A DNA stretch of 64,000 bases from NCBI GenBank assembly GCA_934086485.1, contig CAKOIF010000002.1, positions 54,930-118,929 of the forward strand, given 5' to 3'. Position 1 is the stretch's first letter. The number at the start of each line of letters is the position of its first letter. Made by a program: the position numbers and the translations under genes. Origin of the DNA: an uncultured Bacilli bacterium. GTDB lineage: Bacteria > Bacillota_I > Bacilli_A > RF39 > UBA660. Under the pieces are notes generated by a model. The model made no database searches. It worked only from the letters and a program-made list of their open reading frames with translations, and was not told the DNA's origin. Below are positions 25,254-33,399 of this stretch, in pieces.

Positions 25254-26246
25254 ATGTTAATACTTGCTAAAGCTGCAATGGCTTTAATGTTAGGTTTTGT
25301 TTGTGCAATTATATGTGGAGTTATTCTTATTCCATTTTTAAAAAAGTTTCATATTGGTCAAAGTGTAAGTGATACAATATCTGAAAGACATAAGTTAAAA
25401 GAGGGTACTCCGACTATGGGAGGAATAATATTTATAATTCCGGTTATACTTGGTTTAATATATTTATTTATTACGAAAAGCATTTCTTCGAGTTATAATT
25501 TAGCAATACTTTTATTTGTATTTCTTTCTTATGCACTTCTTGGTTTTGTTGATGACTATCTAAAGGTAAAAAAACATAATAATGGTGGCCTTTCTATAGT
25601 AACTAAATTTATGTGTCAAATGTTTATTGCTTTAGTTTTCTTCTTTCTATTTATGAAAAGTGGGGGAAGTACAACTTTAAGATTTTCTTTATTACACATT
25701 AATATTCCTTTAGGGTGGACATTTGGTTTATTTATTTTCTTACTTCTTGTTGGTATGGCTAATGCAGTTAATATTTCAGATGGTCTTGATGGTTTGTGCG
25801 GAGGTCTTTCTGCAATTGCATTTCTTGCTTATGGTATAATTGCTTGGAATTGTGGCTGGCTTGAGGGATATCAAGAAATTGCCATTTTCTCATTTATCTT
25901 AGTGGGTGCTTTAATAGGATTTTTAATGTATAATTCACATCCCGCTAAAGTGTTTATGGGAGATCTTGGTTCACTTTCTTTAGGTGGAGCACTTGCTACT
26001 ATTGCAATATTAACTAGACATGAACTTTCTTTATTTTTAATTGGTGGAGTATTTATTATTGAGGCTGCATCTTCATTAATTCAAATTATTGCTATTAGAA
26101 AGTTTAATAAGAAGATATTTAAAAAAGCACCACTTCATCATCATTTCGAGGAATTAAATTGGGAAGAAACTGATATTGTTAAATTATTTTGGACTGTTGG
26201 TTTAATATTTGCTATGATAGCAATAACTTATGGTGTATGGTTATAA
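25254..26246 (+). CDS. mraY: Phospho-N-acetylmuramoyl-pentapeptide transferase (MraY)
   Basis: MraY transfers phospho-MurNAc-pentapeptide from UDP to undecaprenyl phosphate, giving lipid I on the inner membrane face. The protein has 330 residues and about ten transmembrane helices. The metal/catalytic motifs are FVDDYLKVKK, NISDGLDGLCGG and the C-terminal HHHFEE, and the N-terminal KEGTPTMGG loop is also present. AAGGTGATG precedes the ATG and TATAAT lies at 25228-25233. It stands alone instead of in the usual dcw cluster. Confidence 0.97.
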   Translation: MLILAKAAMALMLGFVCAIICGVILIPFLKKFHIGQSVSDTISERHKLKEGTPTMGGIIFIIPVILGLIYLFITKSISSSYNLAILLFVFLSYALLGFVDDYLKVKKHNNGGLSIVTKFMCQMFIALVFFFLFMKSGGSTTLRFSLLHINIPLGWTFGLFIFLLLVGMANAVNISDGLDGLCGGLSAIAFLAYGIIAWNCGWLEGYQEIAIFSFILVGALIGFLMYNSHPAKVFMGDLGSLSLGGALATIAILTRHELSLFLIGGVFIIEAASSLIQIIAIRKFNKKIFKKAPLHHHFEELNWEETDIVKLFWTVGLIFAMIAITYGVWL

Positions 26247-26269
26247 AGGTTACAAAAGTAATCTTTTTT
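26245..26269 (+). terminator. Terminator after mraY
   Basis: A 9-bp stem (26245-26253 with 26258-26266, one G-T pair) and a 4-base loop lead into T residues. Confidence 0.75.
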
Positions 26270-26281
26270 ATTTAATTAAAA

Positions 26282-26358
26282 TGACATATTCCGTAAAATA
26301 TGCATTAAAAAAACTGACATATTCCATAAAAAATATATTAAAAACACTGACAAATTCC
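26282..26358. repeat. Three tandem 33-bp-spaced repeats (TGACATATTCC)
   Basis: TGACATATTCC at 26282 and 26315 and TGACAAATTCC at 26348 are spaced exactly 33 bp apart in an AT-rich gap between two convergent genes. The multiple-repeat architecture resembles ends of IS21-type elements, but no transposase is present. It may be a relic or a small non-coding element. Confidence 0.6.
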
Positions 26359-26364
26359 AAAGTC

Positions 26365-26391
26365 ATAAAAAAAGAAGAATCATTTTCTTCT
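26365..26391 (-). terminator. Terminator after FemA/B gene
   Basis: AAGAAGAA/TTCTTCTT arms (26391-26384 with 26378-26371) are followed by seven T on the minus strand. The stem includes the last codons of the gene. Confidence 0.6.
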
Positions 26392-27612
26392 TAATTTACG
26401 ATATATTTTTAACATAATAGGTAGCATTTTATTAATAAATGGTTTATTTACTATATCATATTCACCTACAAATTCTGTATAAGTACCACCCATTTTTCTT
26501 TTGTATTCGTGTATTCCGTTATAATTTTTTTCTTTTGTACCAGGATCTCCACATGTACCAAATAAATCTAAAAATTCACAGTTTTTTTCACTTGCAATTT
26601 TCATTGCTTCATAATATGAACGATTAACTGCAAAAGTATATGTTGCAAGACTATTATTTCCAATGTATAATGTCCACATTTGATTATTAATTATAGGACA
26701 AATAAGTATTAGTGAAACTATTCCATTTTCATTTCCTTTATATTCTAAAAATACCTCAATATCTTTTTTTAACCTTGCAATAATATTATTAGTATCAGCC
26801 ATTTTCTTTTCAGGTATTTCTTTGTTTGCCACTTTTGTTTCTAAATCTTTTAATTCATCTTCAGCCTTTTTAAGAAGCTTGTCAGGATAAATTTTAATTG
26901 TTATGTTTATACTTTTTCCACCTTGAGTCATAAACTTATCATAATCTTCATAAAACTTTTTAGGGTAACCGTTAAAGTTATCTCTATTAGCAATATCTTT
27001 CATTAAATTATAAAATGTATCATTATTATAATCATTTGTAATTTCTAAATCATAATTATAACTTCTTTTTATTGTTTTTAAATAAGTTTTATTCATACTT
27101 TTTTCTATTTCTTCGATAGGCTTTTTAGTATCTATTCTAAATGTAAATCTAGGTTGATTTGCTTCGAATAATTTTGTATAACCTTTAAAACTATATCCTA
27201 GCTCTAATAAATAATCATGAAACCATTCATTATTAATACCCTCTTTTAAAGGCTGGGCTTTTTCATCTAATGTATGAAGGACGACTCCTGGGTCCATCTT
27301 AAAGTATATACCATTATTTTCCTTTAAGTAAGATTTTATTGCTATAGAAAAATCTTTAATTAATGATTTATCATTAAAATCTAATACTGGTCCTCTTGGT
27401 GCATAATAATACTTTAATTTAAAGGGCATTTCTTTAACAAAACATAAACAAATACCTTTTAAGTTATCATTATCTTTTAAACCTAGATATAACGGCTTTA
27501 AACCTTTACCTTTACAGGCTTCTCCCCACTCATAACACTGCATAAAATGTGTATAACTTGATTTATCAAAAAAATCCTTATATTCTTTTTCATTTATTTC
27601 AACTATTTTCAT
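26380..27612 (-). CDS. FemA/FemB/MurM-family peptidoglycan bridge aminoacyltransferase
   Basis: FemABX enzymes use aminoacyl-tRNA to add cross-bridge residues to lipid II. The 410-residue protein has the two-GNAT-domain layout, starting HFMQCYEWGEACKGKG and YYYAPRGPVLDF in the first domain. A charged helical arm (about 245-290) is typical of the tRNA-synthetase-like coiled coil. GTCGDPGTKEKNYNGIHEYK, near the C-terminus, is the conserved F..YKxxFG-like region of the second domain. It ends in TGA. The gene lies near mraY, consistent with cell-wall work. The bridge residue is not deducible. Confidence 0.93.
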   Translation of the reverse strand: MKIVEINEKEYKDFFDKSSYTHFMQCYEWGEACKGKGLKPLYLGLKDNDNLKGICLCFVKEMPFKLKYYYAPRGPVLDFNDKSLIKDFSIAIKSYLKENNGIYFKMDPGVVLHTLDEKAQPLKEGINNEWFHDYLLELGYSFKGYTKLFEANQPRFTFRIDTKKPIEEIEKSMNKTYLKTIKRSYNYDLEITNDYNNDTFYNLMKDIANRDNFNGYPKKFYEDYDKFMTQGGKSINITIKIYPDKLLKKAEDELKDLETKVANKEIPEKKMADTNNIIARLKKDIEVFLEYKGNENGIVSLILICPIINNQMWTLYIGNNSLATYTFAVNRSYYEAMKIASEKNCEFLDLFGTCGDPGTKEKNYNGIHEYKRKMGGTYTEFVGEYDIVNKPFINKMLPIMLKIYRKLRRK

Positions 27613-27712
27613 AAATACCTCTATAAAATATTATAACAAATTTTTTTTGTTTTTATAGATTAAAGTTGACTATTTTAGAAAAAATTATTAATATTTACTT
27701 ATGAGGTAAAAA

Positions 27713-28426
27713 ATGAATATAAAATTTATAGGAACAGGTTCTATGATATCAAATGATAATCAGGCAGCATATTTAGTAAATGATAATATAATGGTTGATT
27801 TTCCCCAGGGAACAATGAAAATACTAAAAAGAAATAATTTAAATGAGCAAATTAAATATATCTTTATAACTCATACTCACGCAGATCACTTTTTTGATTT
27901 ACCATTTATAATATTAGACTTTTATCAAAGAAAACAAAAGTTAAATATTGTTATATGTAAAAAAGATAGGAAGAAAGTTTTAAAACTATTAAAACTCGGT
28001 TTTCCAGGATTATTTTATGAATTTTTACTTAATAAAACAATTAATTTTATTGATAATAAAAATGTAATTAAAATTGATAATCTAACTATTTCAAGTTATA
28101 AAACAGTTCATGGTGTAATGAAAAACTGTTTCGGTTATGTTTTTAAATATAATGATAGAAAGATAGTTTTTACTGGAGATACTACAATATGTGATAATTT
28201 ACTTGATAATATTATAGATGCAGATTATTTAATTTGTGATGTTACTAATAAAATAGGTAATAATTTTCATTTAGGAGTAGATGATATAAAACAATTTTTA
28301 AACGAATATAAAAACTTAAAGATTATTCCCTCACATATGGGAAAAAATTCTAAAAAGGAACTTTTAGAATGTAAAAATCAAAACCTTATTATTAAAGAAG
28401 ATATGGAAGATTTAATAGTTCACTAA
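27713..28426 (+). CDS. MBL-fold metal hydrolase (RNase Z/phosphodiesterase-like)
   Basis: This 237-residue metallo-beta-lactamase-fold protein has the metal motif THTHADHF (His54, His56, Asp58, His59). A later His (TVHGVMKN), Asp in FTGDTT and His in IPSHMG complete the two-metal site. Its size and motif order are close to RNase Z-like and cyclic phosphodiesterase relatives; the long arm of true RNase Z is not evident. GAGG precedes the ATG, and a terminator follows immediately. Confidence 0.85.
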   Translation: MNIKFIGTGSMISNDNQAAYLVNDNIMVDFPQGTMKILKRNNLNEQIKYIFITHTHADHFFDLPFIILDFYQRKQKLNIVICKKDRKKVLKLLKLGFPGLFYEFLLNKTINFIDNKNVIKIDNLTISSYKTVHGVMKNCFGYVFKYNDRKIVFTGDTTICDNLLDNIIDADYLICDVTNKIGNNFHLGVDDIKQFLNEYKNLKIIPSHMGKNSKKELLECKNQNLIIKEDMEDLIVH

Positions 28427-28440
28427 ACTATTATTTTTTT
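28414..28440 (+). terminator. Terminator after MBL hydrolase
   Basis: AATAGTT/AACTATT (28414-28420 with 28426-28432) with a 5-base loop is followed by seven T. Confidence 0.8.
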
Positions 28441-28513
28441 ATAAAAAATTAATAAATATAAAAATTATCTAAAACCTTCGCAATTCCAGTGTTTACCTTG
28501 TTCGTTTTTTCGC

Positions 28514-28646
28514 AAATGTTACACATTTAGGAAAAATTGTTGCCCATTTTATGTACCTTATACCTTAATATTAGCATTTTTTTTTGCTGTTTACAATAAC
28601 CATTTGTGTAAAATCGATGATGATTTTTCCTAAATGTGTAACATTT
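28514..28646. promoter_or_regulatory. Invertible-promoter-like cassette with perfect 24-bp inverted repeats
   Basis: The arms 28514-28537 and 28623-28646 are exact reverse complements (core ACACATTTAGGAAAAA) around an 85-bp spacer. The spacer holds an extended -10 promoter on the minus strand: TTGTAA (28596-28591), 17 bp, TAATAT (28573-28568) preceded by TGC, pointing away from the surface gene at 28687. A weaker TAAAAT (28609-28614) faces the gene. The same arrangement precedes the paralogous gene at 58.9-60.3 kb. Confidence 0.65.
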
Positions 28647-28686
28647 AAGAAAATTGATGTCCCTATTTATGGGAATTGGAGTGGTT

Positions 28687-30231
28687 ATGAAGAAAAAAGT
28701 AAAAACTATATTGTTCGTATTTATTGTTATAGGGGTAGTAATACTCAATATTACCTATAAAAATAAAAATGAAGTAACCAAAACAAAACGTAAAAAACAA
28801 AATAATTTAGCAATAATGATTAAGGAAGATGGTGCATCTGATTATACTAAATCAAGCTCAAAAGATATTCCAAAAGGAAATTATGTTTTAAATAGAGATA
28901 AAAGTTATTGCAAAAATAATGGCGTCATTGGCGATTATGATAATACTTTAGGAAAGATAAGTTTTTCATTTATTGGAACAGATAGTTGTTATTTATATTT
29001 TGATGTAATAACTGATACAGAGAAACCAGTAATATCTAATTTGTTAGTCAATGATACAACCGTAACAGCAACACTTACAGATAATGTTGAACTATCTGGA
29101 TATGGAATAAGTACAAGTAACAGCACTGAACCATCAAGTTGGACTACAATAAGTGGAACATCTTATAACTTAAGTACTACAATAACTACTGAGGGAACAT
29201 ATTATTTATGGGTAAAAGATAGTAGTGATAATAAAACCATATCGGAAGCAATAGATTTAGAAAAGAAAGGCTATCAAACAATACTAATAAATAATGGTGG
29301 AGGTGCAACAACAGTAGATGCTGCAATAAGTTACATAAAAGAAAAGGGTACACCAAATTTTGCAAATACAGCAACAACCAATGAAGGAATGTATGCAGCC
29401 GAGGATGATTTAGGAACATCATATTATTTCAGAGGAGCAGTAAATAATAATTGGGTAAAATTTGGAAAAGATAGTTCCAATAAAGATATGTATTGGAGGA
29501 TAATAAGAATAAACGGTGATGGTTCAATAAGAATAATTTATAGTGGAATAACCGCTCCAGCAAGTAGTACAGCAACAGTAATGACTGGAACAGATACCCA
29601 AATAAGTACAGCTTATTTTAATAGTAGTTATACTAATGCATCGTATGTAGGATATATGTATACAAATGGCCAGCAACACGGAAATAATACATCAAGTACA
29701 ATAAAAACCACATTGGAAAACTGGTATGCAGGAACAATATTAAAGGATAATGATTTAGTGGCAGACCAAATATTCTGCAATGATAGAAGTGTAACAAGTG
29801 GAATGTGGTCATCATCGCCATCATCAAATTTATATTATGCACCATATACAAGATTGTATACAAACAAAAGCCCAAAACTAACTTGTACAACTTTGAACGA
29901 CAAATTCTCTATAAATACAAGTAATGGAAATGGTGTGTTAACCTACCCAGTGGGCTTAATAACAGCAGACGAAGTAGCAATGGCAGGAGGAGTATTTAAT
30001 ATAAGTAATACTACTTATTATTTGTATACAAACCAAAGTTATTGGTCTGGTTCCCCAGGTTATTTCTATAGTAGTAGTTCATTTGTAACAAATTTGTTTG
30101 TAAATTCTTCTGGTAGTTTAAGCCTTAATGCTTTTTTTATTGCTTCTGGAATCAGGCCTGTTATTAGTCTATCCTCTAAAGCCAAGTTATCGGGCAATGG
30201 AACATATAATGATGTTTACACAGTAAATTAA
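28687..30231 (+). CDS. Surface-anchored paralogue A with C-terminal lectin-like domain
   Basis: I chose the ATG at 28687, 5 bases after GGAG. The 514-residue product has an N-terminal membrane segment (about 7-21) and a conserved KRKKQNNLAIMIKEDG region with DIPKGNYVL and two Cys. An Ig-like repeat (about 120-195, EKPVISNLLV... YLWVKDSSDN) follows, then a large C-terminal module with YYFRGAVNNNWVKFG, DMYWRIIRI and the ending YWSGSPGYF ... IRPVISLSSKAKLSG. That ending resembles C-type-lectin/DUF6273-type domains of gut Firmicutes. It is paralogous to the protein at 58.9 kb, which lacks the Ig-like module. Function is unknown. An inverted-repeat cassette precedes it. Confidence 0.75.
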   Translation: MKKKVKTILFVFIVIGVVILNITYKNKNEVTKTKRKKQNNLAIMIKEDGASDYTKSSSKDIPKGNYVLNRDKSYCKNNGVIGDYDNTLGKISFSFIGTDSCYLYFDVITDTEKPVISNLLVNDTTVTATLTDNVELSGYGISTSNSTEPSSWTTISGTSYNLSTTITTEGTYYLWVKDSSDNKTISEAIDLEKKGYQTILINNGGGATTVDAAISYIKEKGTPNFANTATTNEGMYAAEDDLGTSYYFRGAVNNNWVKFGKDSSNKDMYWRIIRINGDGSIRIIYSGITAPASSTATVMTGTDTQISTAYFNSSYTNASYVGYMYTNGQQHGNNTSSTIKTTLENWYAGTILKDNDLVADQIFCNDRSVTSGMWSSSPSSNLYYAPYTRLYTNKSPKLTCTTLNDKFSINTSNGNGVLTYPVGLITADEVAMAGGVFNISNTTYYLYTNQSYWSGSPGYFYSSSSFVTNLFVNSSGSLSLNAFFIASGIRPVISLSSKAKLSGNGTYNDVYTVN

Positions 30232-30322
30232 GCCATATGAGGCCCCCATTAACTTAACTGTGTGTCTAACAGTAATTAATAATATAGTTGTAAATAAAAA
30301 TTGCATTTTTTTCATAATCTAA

Positions 30323-30351
30323 TTGAAAGAAAAAGTTTTATATGGTATTAT
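30323..30351 (+). promoter_or_regulatory. Promoter of GH31 gene
   Basis: TTGAAA (30323-30328), 17 bp, TATTAT (30346-30351) lie 23 bases before the ATG. Confidence 0.6.
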
Positions 30352-30374
30352 TGATATGATAGGAAGGGTAGATT

Positions 30375-32795
30375 ATGGCTAGTTTTGGAAAACATTTTAC
30401 AGTTAATGAAAAAGATGGATTATCATTACCAACTGCAGTACATAAAGGTGATTTTTATAGAATAACAGTTCTTACAGATAGACTTGTTAGACTTGAGTAT
30501 TCAGTATCTGGTAATTTTGTTGATAATTTAACCGATTTAGTTTCAAATCGTAATTTTCCTGTACCTAGTTATACTTTCGAAGAGGATGATAAATATATGG
30601 TAATAACTACCAAATATTTTACACTTCAATATATGAAAGAAAAACCCTTTAAAGGACCTTCTTTTGCACCGGATACTAATTTAAAAGTTAAACTACTTAA
30701 TACGGATAAAATATGGTACTATGGACATCCTGAAGCAAGAAATTTCTTAGCAAGTTCATTTTCTCTTGATAACTATAATGGAATTTATAATAAACTTGAA
30801 AAAGGGTTATATTCAACAGATGGCTTTGCAACACTAGATGATTCTGATCCATTAATTACTAATGAACTTGGTATATTAAATAAATCTACAGAAAGTCATA
30901 TTGACTTATATCTATTTATGTATAAAAGAGATTTTGGTCTATGCTTAAAAGATTATTTTGCTTTAACTGGACTTCCTACACTACTTCCTAGATATGCTTT
31001 TGGTGTATGGTGGAATAGAGATATAATTTATTCAATGGATAACGTTAAGGCGCTATTAACATCCTTTAATAATAATGAAATACCAATTAGTGTACTTCTT
31101 TTAAATGAATTTTGGCATACTAAAAATAAAGATAATATTTTAGCAAATAAAACAGGTTTTACATTTAATAAAGAATTATTTTATAGTCCAACAGAACTAA
31201 CTAATTATTTTCATGAAAGAGGAGTTAGACTTGGACTTGAACTTGATCCAACCGAAGGAATTAAACCAACTGAGGAAGCCTACCCAGAGTTTGCTGAGGA
31301 ATTAAATTATAAAAATAATGAAACAATTCCATTTTTAGCATTTGATAAAATGTTTATAATTTTATATTTTGAAAAACTAATTAATCCACTTACAAAACTT
31401 GATATAGATTTTTATTTTCTTGATTATAAAAAAGATATTAAATCTCTTAGGGCACTTACTTATTATCATATAAAAGACTTTATGCAAAGTGAATATAAAA
31501 GACCAATGCTCCTTGCTCGAAATACAATGGTGGCTTCACATAAAAATGCGGTTTTATATTCAGGCCAAACAATAGTAAGTTGGAATACACTTAAATATTT
31601 ACCATTTTTTAATAGCAGTGCAAGTAATATAGGACTTTCTTGGTGGAGTCATGATATTGGTGGTTTTAAAGATGGTGTTGAGGATGCTGAACTTTATATG
31701 AGATATGTTCAGTTTGGTACATTTAGTCCAATATTTAGATTTAGTGCAAAAAGAGGTATTTATTATAAAAGAGAGCCTTGGCTATGGGATTATAAAACTT
31801 ATAATATTGTAAAAGAATATACAAATTTAAGGCATAAATTAATACCATATTTATATACTGAGAACTATTACTATGCTAAAAAAGGTATGCCACTTATTCA
31901 ACCAATTTATTATAACTATCCTGAAATGTATGATGAACCGGAGTATCGTAATGAATATTACTTTGGAAGTGAATTCTTTGTTTGTCCAATTACAAAACCA
32001 ATGGATAATGTAATGAATAGATCTGTTCAAAGAACATTTATACCTAAAGGAATATGGTATGACTTTAAAACTGGCAAAAAATTTGTTGGTGATAAAAGAT
32101 ATATAACATTCCATAAAGATGAAGATTATCCTGTATTTGCAAAAGCAGGAGCAATTATTCCAATGGCAAGTATTACCTCAAATTATAATTTTACAGGAAA
32201 TCCAGAAAAATTAGATATTCACGTATTTCCTGGTAAAAGTAATTCATATCACTTATATGAAGATGATGGAGTTACAAGGCTTTATGAGCAAGGTTATTAT
32301 GTAATTAGTGCAATTGATTATAATTATATGCAAAATAATTATAGTTTAATAATTCATCCTTTAGAGGGAAAAACTGCAATAATACCTGCGACAAGAGATT
32401 ATAATATTATATTTAGAAATACTAAGGAAGCAAGTAAAGTTGAGGTATTTATTAATGGAGAAAAACTTGATAGTAGTGCATACTCTATTAATGTAAAAGA
32501 TGATAGTTTTATAGTTAGTGTACCGGAAGTAGATACAACAAAACAATTAACTGTTAATTGTAGTGGTAAAGATATCGAAATAGATGCAGCAAGAATTATT
32601 AATGAAGATATAAATTCAATTATAACTGATTTAAAAATTAAAACTAAATTAAAAGAGCAACTATATAAAATTGTCTTTAGTAATATGGAAATTAAAAAGA
32701 AAAGAATTGCTATTAAAAAACTAAGAAGTAAAGGCTTAGAATCTAGATTTATAAGAATGTTTATGAAATTATATGATTATTTAATTGAAATTTAA
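30375..32795 (+). CDS. Glycoside hydrolase family 31 protein with altered acid/base position
   Basis: GH31 enzymes are retaining alpha-glycosidases with an N-terminal beta domain, a TIM barrel and C-terminal beta domains, and the 806-residue length fits. The nucleophile region IDFYFLDYKKD keeps Asp350. The later block NIGLSWWSHDIGGF is typical of the subgroup. The motif that carries the acid/base Asp in relatives (SGDTIVSW) reads SGQTIVSW here, with Gln398. This could reduce hydrolysis, shift the activity or mean a different acid. No signal peptide is seen, so it acts in the cytoplasm. The last 60 residues are a charged helical tail. GGAAGGG precedes the ATG. Confidence 0.88.
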   Translation: MASFGKHFTVNEKDGLSLPTAVHKGDFYRITVLTDRLVRLEYSVSGNFVDNLTDLVSNRNFPVPSYTFEEDDKYMVITTKYFTLQYMKEKPFKGPSFAPDTNLKVKLLNTDKIWYYGHPEARNFLASSFSLDNYNGIYNKLEKGLYSTDGFATLDDSDPLITNELGILNKSTESHIDLYLFMYKRDFGLCLKDYFALTGLPTLLPRYAFGVWWNRDIIYSMDNVKALLTSFNNNEIPISVLLLNEFWHTKNKDNILANKTGFTFNKELFYSPTELTNYFHERGVRLGLELDPTEGIKPTEEAYPEFAEELNYKNNETIPFLAFDKMFIILYFEKLINPLTKLDIDFYFLDYKKDIKSLRALTYYHIKDFMQSEYKRPMLLARNTMVASHKNAVLYSGQTIVSWNTLKYLPFFNSSASNIGLSWWSHDIGGFKDGVEDAELYMRYVQFGTFSPIFRFSAKRGIYYKREPWLWDYKTYNIVKEYTNLRHKLIPYLYTENYYYAKKGMPLIQPIYYNYPEMYDEPEYRNEYYFGSEFFVCPITKPMDNVMNRSVQRTFIPKGIWYDFKTGKKFVGDKRYITFHKDEDYPVFAKAGAIIPMASITSNYNFTGNPEKLDIHVFPGKSNSYHLYEDDGVTRLYEQGYYVISAIDYNYMQNNYSLIIHPLEGKTAIIPATRDYNIIFRNTKEASKVEVFINGEKLDSSAYSINVKDDSFIVSVPEVDTTKQLTVNCSGKDIEIDAARIINEDINSIITDLKIKTKLKEQLYKIVFSNMEIKKKRIAIKKLRSKGLESRFIRMFMKLYDYLIEI

Positions 32796-32813
32796 AAAAA
32801 AGTATTGTATAAT
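32785..32813 (+). promoter_or_regulatory. Promoter of T-box-leuS operon
   Basis: TTGAAA (32785-32790), 17 bp, TATAAT (32808-32813). The -35 box lies inside the end of the GH31 gene. Confidence 0.75.
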
Positions 32814-33002
32814 GTGCTTAAGCAAAGGAAAAAAGAGTAGTAAATATGCTAAGTTTTATAGAAAGCTAATGGTTGATGAAAATTAGTAAACTTGTATATT
32901 GAACTTGCTTTTGGATGCAAATGGGGTAATTTCCGTATCAATTAAATAAGTTAAATTAAAGGTGGTACCGTGCAATATGCACCCTTTTGTACTACTTTTT
33001 TT
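32814..33002 (+). promoter_or_regulatory. T-box leader, leucine-type
   Basis: The leader has the conserved T-box core AAAGGTGGTACCGTGC (32959-32974). It is followed by a competing terminator, GTGGTAC (32962-32968) with GTACTAC (32989-32995), then T residues. Upstream, the specifier region reads TTGAACTTGC, giving CTT (leucine) after GAA. Uncharged tRNA-Leu would stabilise the antiterminator and let transcription reach leuS. It is 130-160 bases longer than a plain leader and matches the standard element. Confidence 0.9.
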
Positions 33003-33015
33003 ATTGGAGGAAAAG

Positions 33016-33399
33016 ATGAAAAGAGTATTAATTGTATGTTTAATTGTATTTATAGTTTTATGTGTAGTACTATATTTTTATGACATGTATATGTTTAATG
33101 TTATGCGTAAAAATAAGAAAAATAAAAAGAATAAAGAAAAATATTTATTTTCAGTTAGGTATTTAATGGCAAAATTTAAACTGCCAAAAGAATTACTTAT
33201 TCAAAATAAAATGGCATTTATATATAGTTTAATTGATGCCTTTATAATAACAATTGTATTTATGATTATAGAACTTATTGATCTTCCGTTTTACATTCAA
33301 ATATTAATAGGATTTGCATTATTATTTGGACTTATATATGCGACGTATGAACTTCTTGGAAGATATTTAGAAAGGAAAGAAAATAATGAACGAATTTAA
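33016..33399 (+). CDS. Small membrane protein between T-box and leuS
   Basis: This 127-residue protein has one N-terminal helix (about 3-21), a basic Lys/Asn stretch, then two further transmembrane helices (about 68-88 and 93-115). I chose the ATG at 33016, 6 bases after GGAGG; earlier in-frame codons lie inside the T-box. It overlaps the leuS start by 14 bases, so leucine starvation should control it too. I recognise no family. Confidence 0.7.
   Translation: MKRVLIVCLIVFIVLCVVLYFYDMYMFNVMRKNKKNKKNKEKYLFSVRYLMAKFKLPKELLIQNKMAFIYSLIDAFIITIVFMIIELIDLPFYIQILIGFALLFGLIYATYELLGRYLERKENNERI

Noticed and set aside
26282..26358. Short CRISPR array
   Set aside because: Only three 11-base repeats with very AT-rich, similar spacers and no cas genes; spacing and repeat size do not fit CRISPR.
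7364..26382. Mollicutes-type genetic code (TGA as Trp)
   Set aside because: TGA clearly ends real genes, for example the TetR gene at 7955-7957 and the FemA/B gene at 26382-26380, and Trp is written TGG.
28687..30231. Diversity-generating retroelement target
   Set aside because: The C-terminus looks lectin-like, but no reverse transcriptase or template repeat is in the window, so I do not claim a DGR.
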